Source of the DNA: SZUA-430 sp036840015
GTDB lineage: Bacteria; Pseudomonadota; Alphaproteobacteria; Micropepsales; Micropepsaceae
Assembly (NCBI GenBank): GCA_036840015.1
Contig: DAISVV010000010.1
Span: forward strand, 1-30,833
DNA: 30,833 bases
Direction of reading: 5' to 3'
Both the position numbers and the translations under genes were made by a program. Below are positions 7,507 to 15,309 of this stretch, in pieces. Numbering within the stretch: position 1 is the first letter of the stretch; every line of letters begins with the position of its first letter. Below the pieces are notes generated by a model. The model saw only the letters and a program-made list of their open reading frames with translations. It had not been told where the DNA came from and searched no databases.

Positions 7507-8562
7507 TTGCGCGTCGATGAATTCGATTTCCATCTGCCCGAGGATCTCATTGCATTGAGGCCTGCCGAGCCGCGCGACAGCGCGCGGCTTCTGGTCATCC
7601 GGGAGAACAGCCTCTCCTTCGAGGAGGCGACCCTGCGCGACCTGCCGGCGTTCCTGTCGCCGGGGGATGTCGGTATCTTCAACGACACCCGCGTGATCCC
7701 GGCGCAGCTGGCCGGCACACGGCCGGCGCGCGGCCTGTCGGCCGAAGCGCGCATCGACGTAACGCTGCACAAGCGCCTCGCGCCCGCACGCTGGGCGGCC
7801 TTCGCACGGCCCGGTCGCAAGCTCGAGCCCGGCGACACGCTGCACTTCCCCGGCGGCTTCAGCGCTCGCGTTGAAGCCAAGGGTGCGGGTGGCGAGATCG
7901 AGTTCCTCTTCGACGTGGCAGGTGCCGACCTCGATGCGGCGATCGCGCGCCACGGTATCATGCCCTTGCCGCCCTACATTGCCGGTCGCCGGGCAGTCGA
8001 CGAGAGGGACACGTCGGACTACCAGACGGTCTATGCCCGTAATGACGGATCGGTGGCCGCACCCACCGCAGGCCTGCATTTCACACCGGGTCTCCTTGCA
8101 GCACTTGACGCGCGCGGCATTGCGCGCCGCCATGTCACGCTGCACGTGGGCGCCGGAACCTTCCTGCCGGTCAAGGCCGATGACACGGCCGACCACCGCA
8201 TGCACGCCGAATGGGGTCATGTCCCGCAGGAGACCGCCGACGCGGTGACCGAGGCGCGCCGGCGTGGCAGTCGCGTGATGTGCGTGGGGACGACGAGCCT
8301 GCGTACAGTCGAGACCGCGAGCACGCCCGTCCTTCAGCCCTGGATGGGCGACACCGACATCTTCATCACGCCCGGCTACACCTTCCGCACAGCCGACATG
8401 CTGCTGACCAATTTTCACCTGCCGCGCTCGACCCTGTTCATGCTGGTCTCGGCCTTCTGCGGCCTGAAGACCATGCAAGCGGCCTATGCCCACGCGGTCG
8501 CAAGGCGTTTCCGCTTCTATTCTTACGGCGACGCCTGTCTTCTGGTACGCAACCCCTCATGA
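7507..8562 (+). CDS. queA: S-adenosylmethionine:tRNA ribosyltransferase-isomerase
   Basis: QueA moves the ribosyl group of SAM onto preQ1 in tRNA (anticodon position 34) to make epoxyqueuosine. The 351-residue protein is of normal length. It has the family's FDFHLPEDLIALRPAEPRD at the N-terminus, GIFNDTRVIPAQL, the central APTAGLHFTP, HVGAGTFLPVKADD and the C-terminal TNFHLPRSTLFMLVSAF. The start is TTG: AGGTCCGG overlaps the coaD stop just before it, and the LRVDEFDFHLPE reading matches the family N-terminus. It overlaps tgt by 4 bp (ATGA), which couples the two queuosine enzymes. queC/D/E/F are not in this window. Confidence 0.96.
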   Translation: MRVDEFDFHLPEDLIALRPAEPRDSARLLVIRENSLSFEEATLRDLPAFLSPGDVGIFNDTRVIPAQLAGTRPARGLSAEARIDVTLHKRLAPARWAAFARPGRKLEPGDTLHFPGGFSARVEAKGAGGEIEFLFDVAGADLDAAIARHGIMPLPPYIAGRRAVDERDTSDYQTVYARNDGSVAAPTAGLHFTPGLLAALDARGIARRHVTLHVGAGTFLPVKADDTADHRMHAEWGHVPQETADAVTEARRRGSRVMCVGTTSLRTVETASTPVLQPWMGDTDIFITPGYTFRTADMLLTNFHLPRSTLFMLVSAFCGLKTMQAAYAHAVARRFRFYSYGDACLLVRNPS

Positions 8563-9686
8563 CCGGTTTCACCTTCTCAGTCGAGGCCACCGACGGCGCC
8601 GCCCGCAAAGGCCTGATACGGACCGTGCGCGGTGACATCCGCACGCCGGCCTTCATGCCGGTGGGAACAGCCGGCACCGTGAAGGCCATGCTGCCCGAGA
8701 GCGTACGCGAGCCCGGCGCCGACATCATCCTGGGCAACACCTACCACCTCATGCTTCGGCCCTCGGCCGAACGCGTGGCGCGGCTGGGTGGCTTGCACCG
8801 CATGATGAACTGGCCGCGCCCCATCCTGACCGACTCCGGCGGTTTTCAGGTTATGTCGCTGGCGCAACTGCGCAAGCTCGACGAGAACGGCGTCTCCTTC
8901 CAGTCCCACATCGACGGCACGCAGTACCTCCTGACGCCCGAGCGTTCCATGGAGATCCAGGCCCTGCTGGGCTCGGACATCCACATGGTGCTCGACGAAT
9001 GCACGCCCTTCCCGGCAACCGAAGCCGAGGCCGAGGCATCAATGAACCTCTCGACGCGCTGGGCGAAGCGCTCGAAGGCGGCCTTCCGGCAGGCCCCCGG
9101 CCGCGCGCTCTTCGGCATCGTGCAGGGCAGCATCTACCCGCACCTGCGCGCGCGGTCCGCCGCAGCACTGCAGGAGATCGGCTTTCCCGGTTATGCCGTG
9201 GGTGGCTTGGCCGTCGGCGAAGGGCAGGCGCGCATGTTCGACGTGCTCGACGTGACCGTGCCCCACCTGCCGCATGACCGTCCGCGCTATCTCATGGGCG
9301 TCGGCAAGCCACTCGACATCGTGGGCGCCGTGATGCGCGGCATCGACATGTTCGATTGCGTGCTGCCGACGCGCTCGGGTCGAAACGGGCAGGCCTTCAC
9401 CCGGCGCGGCCCCGTAAACCTGCGCAACGCGCGCCATGCCGACGACCCGCGGCCGCTGGAGGAAGGCTGCCGCTGTCCGGCCTGCCGCCAGTATTCGCGC
9501 GCCTACCTCCACCACCTCGTCAAGGCCGAGGAGATCCTCGCCTCGATGCTCATCACCTGGCATAACCTGACCCACTATCAGGACCTGACAGCAGGCCTGC
9601 GCGACGCGATCGGGCAGGGCCGTCTGGCAGCGCACGTGGCAGAGATTGCTGCCGGCTATGAGGCAGGCGACATCGATCCGCCCTGA
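8559..9686 (+). CDS. tgt: tRNA-guanine transglycosylase
   Basis: Tgt replaces guanine 34 of GUN-anticodon tRNAs with preQ1, the substrate of QueA. The start is the ATG overlapping the queA stop, giving 375 residues, the usual length. Asp92 lies in ILTDSGGFQVMS and the nucleophile Asp266 in DMFDCVLPTRSGRNG. The substrate loop GGLAVGEG (215-222) is present. A zinc site is complete: Cys304, Cys306 and Cys309 in CRCPACRQYSRAYLHH, plus His335. The frame also stays open upstream inside queA, but that stretch does not resemble Tgt. No terminator is evident directly after it. Confidence 0.97.
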   Translation: MTGFTFSVEATDGAARKGLIRTVRGDIRTPAFMPVGTAGTVKAMLPESVREPGADIILGNTYHLMLRPSAERVARLGGLHRMMNWPRPILTDSGGFQVMSLAQLRKLDENGVSFQSHIDGTQYLLTPERSMEIQALLGSDIHMVLDECTPFPATEAEAEASMNLSTRWAKRSKAAFRQAPGRALFGIVQGSIYPHLRARSAAALQEIGFPGYAVGGLAVGEGQARMFDVLDVTVPHLPHDRPRYLMGVGKPLDIVGAVMRGIDMFDCVLPTRSGRNGQAFTRRGPVNLRNARHADDPRPLEEGCRCPACRQYSRAYLHHLVKAEEILASMLITWHNLTHYQDLTAGLRDAIGQGRLAAHVAEIAAGYEAGDIDPP

Positions 9687-9846
9687 TCCCGCGCCGCAAG
9701 ATGTCCCCGAAATAACCCGCAACCGCTGCGACGCCGCAGGTGTGGCTCTTCCCCCACCGGGCATCATTCATCCCCGAACCCGCGAGCCATGCCAGGGCGC
9801 GCGACCTGCGCGTGTGGCGATGCCGGGGGACATTGGCATTATCGCT

Positions 9847-9876
9847 TTGCAACCCGGGCCGGGGCCTGCCTAATCT
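9847..9876 (+). promoter_or_regulatory. Possible promoter of the YbjN-like gene
   Basis: TTGCAA (9847-9852) and TAATCT (9871-9876) are separated by 18 bp, and the predicted start is about 20 bases before the ATG at 9902. The rest of the tgt-to-ybjN gap (9687-9846) shows nothing recognisable. Confidence 0.45.
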
Positions 9877-9901
9877 GGCTCACGCAACTCCGGAGAGCCC
9901 C

Positions 9902-10570
9902 ATGCGCCATGTCCTTGCCACGACCCTTGCCAGCCTGATGCTTCTTGCCTCCCTGTCGCCCGCCCTGGCGCAGGACACAGGCCTCAAGATCTCAAATCCC
10001 AAGGCAATCATCGACAACGCCTCGCCCGAAAACATGATTGCCCTCCTGTCCGACATGGGCGTGACCGGCGCCCAGGTGCAGGAAAATGAGGGCACCAAGG
10101 TCGTGACCTTCAGCGATGGTGTTCTGCCCTATGCCTTCGGCTTCGCCGGTTGCGAGGTGAAGCCCGGCAAGTGCATGACCGTCGTGATGCTTGTCTTCGT
10201 CGACATGGGCAGCGCAGGCATCACGCCAGACATGATCAACGCCCGCAACAGCGACAACTTCTTCGTCACCTCCGTCAAGACCGACGAAAAGACGATCGCC
10301 TTCGGCCGCGGCGTTCTCCTCAACGGCGGTGTCACGCGCGAGAACCTGGCCCTGACCATCGTCGTCTACGCAAGCCTCGTGCGCGAAGGCATCAAGCACT
10401 TCGGCTCGCAGGTCGGCGCCGCGCGCAACATGCCGTCGACGGTCCAGAACCTCTCATGGGGCCAGGGTCAGGTCCGCCCGGTCATGCCGACACCCCAGCA
10501 AGTCAGGGCCGTCATGAAGGCGCAGGACTTCCAGCCCAGGCCATCGGGTCGTCCCGGGGCAACCTGGTAG
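9902..10570 (+). CDS. Secreted YbjN-domain protein
   Basis: This 222-residue protein begins with a clear Sec signal peptide (MRHVLATTLASLMLLASLSP, then ALAQ) with probable cleavage after ALA at residue 24. The mature part resembles the YbjN/sensory-transduction-regulator fold: an N-terminal ENMIALLSDMGVTGAQVQENEG segment, then VLPYAFGFAGCE, ITPDMINARNSDNFFVTS and a central GGVTRENLALTIVVYASLVREGI helix. The function of this fold is not firmly known. Two cysteines (GCEVKPGKC) could form a disulfide. GGAGAG lies about 5 bp before the ATG. The frame stays open upstream without a signal peptide, so the start given is preferred. It has its own promoter candidate and a strong terminator, so it is probably monocistronic. 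Confidence 0.72.
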   Translation: MRHVLATTLASLMLLASLSPALAQDTGLKISNPKAIIDNASPENMIALLSDMGVTGAQVQENEGTKVVTFSDGVLPYAFGFAGCEVKPGKCMTVVMLVFVDMGSAGITPDMINARNSDNFFVTSVKTDEKTIAFGRGVLLNGGVTRENLALTIVVYASLVREGIKHFGSQVGAARNMPSTVQNLSWGQGQVRPVMPTPQQVRAVMKAQDFQPRPSGRPGATW

Positions 10571-10592
10571 GCCGCAAGGTACACGTAAACTG

Positions 10593-10627
10593 GGCGCCGC
10601 TGCCGGTGTGCAGCGGCGCCGTCTTTT
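10593..10627 (+). terminator. Intrinsic terminator after the YbjN-like gene
   Basis: GGCGCCGCTGC (10593-10603) and GCAGCGGCGCC (10610-10620) form a perfect 11-bp stem with a 6-base loop, followed by GTCTTTT. It lies between two convergent genes, so it may serve both, but the T-run is on the plus-strand side. Confidence 0.85.
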
Positions 10628-12606
10628 CAGTTGGCTGGACGCCCGCGGCCCGGCGCGAACGAAACCCGTCGGATCTCCCGGATCGCCTCGCGTGACACGC
10701 TGCCCTCGACCAGCTCGTAGCCCATCAGCGCAAAGGTCCGGTTGCCGATGAAGATCGGCCGCGAGTTGCCGTACCAGTCGACGCACGAAGCGCGGCATCC
10801 GTCATCGACGATGCCGCTCTGGCTTGCTCCGAGTTCGCCGAGGGCCGAGAACTGCCGCGCCGCACGTCGCACGAACACGATGCCGGCCGCGTTCTCGACA
10901 AGCTGGCCATAGCCCGGCCGCCCGGCGCGCGTCACCGGCAGGCCCATGATCCCCGCGCTCCGGTCACTTTGGTCATAGCCGGCGTCGGGCTTGAAGAAGA
11001 ACGCATGGCTGCGCGTCTCGCCCTGCGAGGCCCCCGCCATCGTGTAGCGGTCGCCGATATGGGGCACCGGCCCATCCGTCAGTTCGATGGCGCGGAAGTG
11101 AAGGTCGCGGCCATCGCCACCAACCACGACGGCGTCCCGTCCCATGGCCTCGATGCGGTCAACGCCATGCTGCAGCGGAATGACGGACACCGAGCCATTG
11201 CGCACGCCCGCTACAACCAGCGTTGACGCCGCGGTGTTCGTATCCCAGCCGGCGCCCCTGCCATAGAGGACATAATCGCCGACGAAGCGGTTCTGCAGCG
11301 CCCAGCTGCGGCCTTCAGCCTGCGGCAGCAGGCGATAGCTGGCCCGCCCGGCTTCCGTCTGGCCATCGTTGAACGCCCTGAGCGGCACCTGCAGCAGCGA
11401 CATGGCGCCGGACGCAAACTCGGGCATCCACATGGCATCGCCAGCCCCATTGCTGCGAACGAGAACATTCAGGAAGCCCTCGTTCCAGTCTTCCCGGAAC
11501 GAGAACTGGTCCGTTGGCATGCCGCGCACGGCGATCGCCGATGGCGCCGCGCCATCGAGCGGCATGCGATAGAGCAGGCCCGAAGGTTCGCCGCGTGCCT
11601 GATCCTCACGCCAGGGCGCATTGAGCCAGACATAGACCGCCGACGAGGACACATAGAAGGTACGACCCGAGGGGCCGAGGACGCCTGTCGACTTGCATCT
11701 CAGCCGCCACGCCGACAGGTCGCATTCGGTAACGGTGTGCAGGTCCGAGGGCATCGACGTGTCCTTCAGGACGGCTGGCGGCAAGTAGATGTTGACCGCC
11801 GAGGTCGTCGGCTCGAATGTTCCCGGCGAGCCAGGGCCCCTGAAACGCTTGAGCGCCGGCAACCAGTTCATGTTCTCGGCCGCATTGTAGGGCAGATCGA
11901 GCGGCGTGTAGACGATCAGGCGCGTGCCAATGAGCCGCGACGCATAATTGCGTGATGAATAATAGTCGTTCGAGCGCAGGTGATACGAATCCTCGTAGGA
12001 CAGGCTGCCGTCGCTCCCGAGCTGGAACCGGTTGATCTCGGTGCCGCCGCGCGCATAGCTGTAGCCGATGACGATCACACGATCGCCCGTGACCAGCATC
12101 TCGTCATACCAGTCGCCAGACGGGCTGACGCCGGGCGGATAGGCATCGATCGAGTCGATGGGCTTGAGATCACCGTCACGCGTCGACACCGTGAACACGC
12201 GCCCGCGCCGGAGCACGATCAGAAGGTCGCCCTTCATCTTGACAATGCCGCCCTCGTCGACACCTGCCTCCTGCGTGTTGGTGATGCTGCTGGCACTGTC
12301 TGATGCCGCGCTGGCCTCTGGAGCCGCCGCGGGTGCGGGTGATGGCGGGGGCGACGGTGGGGGCGGGGGCAAGCTTGCCGAGGTTGGATACTGACCCCGC
12401 GGTCGCACGGGCTGCTGGCGCTTCTTCAGGAACGCGATCAGCTCACGCTCGGAGCCAAACGGCTTCATGGTCTTCTGGGGCGCCTGCAGGGTCCGACCCT
12501 GTCCCGGCGCCGCCGTCGCGTCAGTCGGGGGCGAGACCGCAGCAAGCGCGAGGCCGGCAGCAAGCAGCACAGGGGTTGACCTGTGCACCAGGCGGAAAAG
12601 CAGCAT
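10627..12606 (-). CDS. Secreted beta-propeller protein (DUF of the PF09826 type)
   Basis: This 659-residue protein has a signal peptide (LLAAGLALAAVSPPTDATA, cleavage near residue 32) and a Pro-rich linker (about 80-97). The family hallmark SITNTQEAGVDEGGIVKMKGDLL (about 107-129) opens a large beta-propeller domain of the secreted type distantly related to WD40 repeats (PF09826/COG4880). Repeated blade-like strands follow, such as LLIVLRRGRVFTVST, DRVIVIGYSYARGG and DAVVVGGDGRDLHFRAIEL. The family function is unknown; extracytoplasmic location is likely. A strong AGGAGG lies 4-5 bp before the ATG. A late CRASCVDWYG could form a disulfide. It converges on the YbjN-like gene and stands 156 bp after a small secreted protein gene on the same strand. 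Confidence 0.82.
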   Translation of the reverse strand: MLLFRLVHRSTPVLLAAGLALAAVSPPTDATAAPGQGRTLQAPQKTMKPFGSERELIAFLKKRQQPVRPRGQYPTSASLPPPPPSPPPSPAPAAAPEASAASDSASSITNTQEAGVDEGGIVKMKGDLLIVLRRGRVFTVSTRDGDLKPIDSIDAYPPGVSPSGDWYDEMLVTGDRVIVIGYSYARGGTEINRFQLGSDGSLSYEDSYHLRSNDYYSSRNYASRLIGTRLIVYTPLDLPYNAAENMNWLPALKRFRGPGSPGTFEPTTSAVNIYLPPAVLKDTSMPSDLHTVTECDLSAWRLRCKSTGVLGPSGRTFYVSSSAVYVWLNAPWREDQARGEPSGLLYRMPLDGAAPSAIAVRGMPTDQFSFREDWNEGFLNVLVRSNGAGDAMWMPEFASGAMSLLQVPLRAFNDGQTEAGRASYRLLPQAEGRSWALQNRFVGDYVLYGRGAGWDTNTAASTLVVAGVRNGSVSVIPLQHGVDRIEAMGRDAVVVGGDGRDLHFRAIELTDGPVPHIGDRYTMAGASQGETRSHAFFFKPDAGYDQSDRSAGIMGLPVTRAGRPGYGQLVENAAGIVFVRRAARQFSALGELGASQSGIVDDGCRASCVDWYGNSRPIFIGNRTFALMGYELVEGSVSREAIREIRRVSFAPGRGRPAN

Positions 12607-12689
12607 GGAACCTCCTGAAGATGGGCGTGGTCACCCGAACTTCAGGTCAGATTGGGGCCAAACTGCGACCTTTACCAAGATTGCCGGCT

Positions 12690-12725
12690 CACAATCGCTT
12701 CATGCTCATGCGCCATTGTGAAGCG
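12690..12725. repeat. Crossing inverted repeats upstream of the beta-propeller gene
   Basis: CACAAT (12690-12695) pairs with ATTGTG (12715-12720), and CGCTTCA (12696-12702) pairs with TGAAGCG (12719-12725). The pairs cross, so the stems exclude each other or form a pseudoknot. It lies in the 156-bp gap (12607-12762), where I see no other clear element. Confidence 0.4.
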
Positions 12726-12762
12726 CAGTGTGACGGGCATCACACCGGGCGCGATTGCAGCG

Positions 12763-12969
12763 CTACTTCTTCACCGGCGGCTTCATGCAGCGGAAGTGGA
12801 TGTTGCCCGCACGGTCCTTGACCTGCGTGAGCACTTCCGGCGCAGTGCACTTTGGCGGCTGCCACGTCACGCTCTGAAGCAGGCTCACAAGGAAGTTTTC
12901 AGCCTGCGCGGTCGAGGTCGCACCCGCAAGCGACAGCAGCACGGCCGATGCAATCATGATCTTCTTCAT
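12763..12969 (-). CDS. Small secreted protein, two cysteines
   Basis: This 68-residue protein starts MKKIMIASAVLLSLAGATST and has a signal peptide with likely cleavage after AQA at residue 23. The mature chain of about 45 residues has two cysteines (PPKCTAPEVL and HFRCMKPP) that could form a disulfide, and a basic PPVKK end. I do not recognise a family. The frame opens 16 codons earlier, but the internal ATG has a GGAG about 8 bp upstream and starts exactly at the signal peptide, so it is chosen. It is on the same strand as the beta-propeller gene downstream, 156 bp apart, and may or may not share its transcript. The 193 bp before it (12970-13162) show no gene. Confidence 0.6.
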   Translation of the reverse strand: MKKIMIASAVLLSLAGATSTAQAENFLVSLLQSVTWQPPKCTAPEVLTQVKDRAGNIHFRCMKPPVKK

Positions 12970-13162
12970 CTGGAACTCCGGCGAGGATTGTTGCGTTGCA
13001 AAACGAATTTGTTGCACCAGCTAACGCAGCCCGGCCTGCGAAACAACATACGAAGGCGTAATGCGGCCAAGGGTCCCCGAAACAGGGCGTTCTTGCGCGA
13101 ACTCATGGACGGCCGCCGGATTTGTCCACAGACGGGCCCCGCCACCGTCCGACCCCCAGGGC

Positions 13163-14209
13163 TCAGGCCTGCGCCCGCATCAGCATCCCGAAAAGGTCCC
13201 GCGGGTCGTCCGGGTCGGCGATCATGTCGAGGTTCTGCACGAACCCGGAGCCCTTCACGCGATCATGCACATAGCGCAGAGCCGCGAAGTCCTCGATCGC
13301 AAAACCGACACCGTCGAACAGCGTCACCTGATCGGCGCGGGTCCGTCCCGGCGCGCGGCCTGCGATGACCTCCCATAATTCGGTAACAGGGTGAGAAGGC
13401 GCAAGCTGCTGGATTTCGCCTTCGATGCGCGTCTGCGGCGCGTACTCAACGAAGATCTCCGATCTCAGCAGGATGTCGCGGTGCAGTTCAGTCTTTCCCG
13501 GGCAATCCCCGCCGATCGCGTTGATGTGCACGCCCGTCCCGACCATGTTGTCGGTGAGGATGGTGGCATATTGCTTGTCGGCAGTACACGTCGTGATGAC
13601 CTGTGCCCCCTCGATGGCCTCCTCGGCCGTGCGGCAGGACGTGACGCGCATCCCCGTGCCGGCAAGATTGGCCGCACACTTGCGCGTGGCGGCGGGATCG
13701 ATGTCGTGCAGGCGCACATGCTCGATGCCGCAGATCGCCCGGAAGGCCAGCGCCTGGAACTCGGACTGCGCACCATTTCCGATCATGGCCATGGTCCGCG
13801 CACCACGCGGCGCCAGGTGACGTGCTGCCATCGCCGACGTGGCCGCCGTACGCAGCGCCGTCAGGATCGTCATCTCGGAGACGAGCAGCGGATAGCCTGT
13901 CGACACGTCGGCCAGCACGCCGAAGGCCGTCACCGTCTGCAGGCCGGCCTGCATGTTCTTGGGATGCCCATTGACATACTTGAAGCCGTAGAACGCGCCG
14001 TCCGACGTGGGCATGAGCTCGATGACGCCAACCGGCGAATGGCTTGCCACGCGCGGGGTCTTGTCGAAATGCTCCCAGCGCAGGAAGTCGGCTTCGATCT
14101 CGGATGTCAGTTAGACAAGCACGCGCTCGATCCCGACATGAAGCACGAAGCGCATCATGTTCTCGACGCTGATGAACGGCACCAGGGCCAGCTGCGAGGG
14201 CGCGTTCAT
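13163..14209 (-). pseudogene. ocd: Ornithine cyclodeaminase, interrupted by an in-frame stop
   Basis: Ornithine cyclodeaminase converts L-ornithine to L-proline and ammonia using bound NAD. Read through, this frame has 348 codons, the family length, from ATG 14209 (MNAPSQLALVPFISVENMM). Family motifs are intact: KTPRVASHSPVGVIELMP, GFKYVNGHPKN, the NAD-binding IGNGAQSEFQALAF, NAIGGDCPGKTELH with the catalytic Asp, and VEYAPQTRIEGEIQQL. However, codon 33 is TAA (14111-14113), in a context where a Glu codon is plausible. A restart at GTG 14050 would lose the first 53 residues and the substrate-binding Arg of TPRVASHS. So it is a recent pseudogene, or the base is a sequencing error. It begins 4 bp after arginase. 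Confidence 0.85.
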
Positions 14210-14213
14210 GGCT

Positions 14214-15158
14214 TCACCCGGCACCCTGCGTGGGCCTGTCAAAGACCTTGCGTCCCATCAGGCTCGCCACCAGGTCGACCATCAGCCGCGCCGTGCGCCC
14301 GCGTTCGTCAAGGAAGGGGTTCAGCTCGGCCAGGTCGAGCGACGTCACGAGGTTCTGCTCGTGCAGCAGTTCCATCACGAGATGGGCCTCGCGGAAGGTG
14401 ATGCCACCGGGCACCGTCGTGCCCACGCCTGGCGCGATCGACGGATCGAGGAAATCGACATCCAGAGACACATGCAACATCCCCTTCTCGTGCTCGACCT
14501 TCTGCAGGAAGGCGCGCAGCGGAGCTACGATCCCGCGCTCGTCCAGCACACGCATGTCGTTCACGTGATAGGCCCGGTCGCGCAGCGCTGCCTGCTCGGC
14601 CGGATCGATCGAGCGCAGGCCGAACAGGCAGATGTTCTGCTCCGGCACCGGATGGGGGAAGGGCGGGAACCCGTCAAAGCCGGTACGCCCGGCAATGTAG
14701 CCAACCGGCATGCCGTGGAAGTTTCCGGACGAGGATGTCTGCGGCGTGTGCAGGTCCGAGTGCGCATCGAGCCACAGGATGAAAAGCTGGCGTCCGGCTG
14801 CATGGGCCTGCGCGGCAACGCCGGCGACGGTGCCCAGCGACATGGCATGGTCGCCGCCCATGAAGATCGGAAAGCGACCCGTCGCCATGGCCTTCTGCGC
14901 CGCCTCGCAAAGCGCACGGGTCCAGGCGAGCGTTTCGGCCGCAGCGTGGATGTGCGGCGAGAGGGTGGAAAACGCCGTCACGGTGCCCGGCGCAACATCA
15001 CCCCAGTCCTCGACGGTGTGCCCCAGTTCGCGCAGCGTATCGGCAAGGCCGGCAACCCTGTAGGCCGACGGCCCCATGATGCAGCCCTGCGTCCGCTGCC
15101 CGGAATCCACCGGCGCGCCGATCAGGATGCAGTTCTTGGACACGAAGAATCTCCGCAT
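14214..15158 (-). CDS. rocF: Arginase
   Basis: Arginase hydrolyses L-arginine to ornithine and urea. The 314-residue protein carries the dinuclear manganese motifs of the ureohydrolase family: GGDHAMSLG (His104), DAHSDLHTP (Asp131, His133, Asp135) and SLDVDFLDPSIAPG near residue 235. The NFHGMPVGYIAG stretch after the second motif is typical of true arginases rather than agmatinases. The ATG at 15158 places the N-terminus (CILIGAPVDSGQ) as in the family. Its ribosome site is weak, and the frame stays open to 15239, without similarity. It precedes ocd on the same strand by 4 bp, so together they form an arginine-to-proline catabolic operon; the second gene is interrupted. Confidence 0.92.
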   Translation of the reverse strand: MRRFFVSKNCILIGAPVDSGQRTQGCIMGPSAYRVAGLADTLRELGHTVEDWGDVAPGTVTAFSTLSPHIHAAAETLAWTRALCEAAQKAMATGRFPIFMGGDHAMSLGTVAGVAAQAHAAGRQLFILWLDAHSDLHTPQTSSSGNFHGMPVGYIAGRTGFDGFPPFPHPVPEQNICLFGLRSIDPAEQAALRDRAYHVNDMRVLDERGIVAPLRAFLQKVEHEKGMLHVSLDVDFLDPSIAPGVGTTVPGGITFREAHLVMELLHEQNLVTSLDLAELNPFLDERGRTARLMVDLVASLMGRKVFDRPTQGAG

Positions 15159-15208
15159 GCTCAGCCAGTCACCAGAGTAACGGTTCACGGTTAACAAACC
15201 AAACAGGC

Positions 15209-15239
15209 AGTATACCCCGGACAGCAAGGGTCCACTCAA
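15209..15239 (-). promoter_or_regulatory. Possible arginase-ocd promoter
   Basis: On the minus strand TATACT (15214-15209) is nearly a perfect -10. TTGAGT (15239-15234) lies 19 bp upstream, a longer spacer than ideal. The predicted leader is about 44 bases and contains a tandem AACCGTGAACCGT that might be a regulator site. Confidence 0.35.
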
Positions 15240-15244
15240 GAAAC

Positions 15245-15274
15245 TTGTTTGCTGCAGCGCGTCGGCATTAGGCT
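15245..15274 (+). promoter_or_regulatory. Possible promoter of the TPR gene
   Basis: TTGTTT (15245-15250) and TAGGCT (15269-15274) are 18 bp apart, leaving a leader of about 29 bases. Both hexamers are imperfect. It is divergent from the arginase promoter. Confidence 0.35.
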
Positions 15275-15309
15275 GACCGGGATCGGTGGATTGAGGGGGC
15301 TGGAGGCAA

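Noticed and set aside
8211..8558. N-terminal extension of tgt into queA
   Set aside because: The extra residues overlap the certain QueA C-terminus in another frame. The coupled ATG at 8559 gives the normal Tgt length.
14050..14052. GTG restart for a shorter, intact ornithine cyclodeaminase
   Set aside because: It would lose the N-terminal subdomain and the substrate-binding Arg just before it, so an active product is unlikely. The locus is called interrupted instead.
13391..14401. Plus-strand open frame opposite ocd and arginase
   Set aside because: The minus strand holds conserved enzyme motifs throughout. The plus frame is low-complexity Arg/His-rich.
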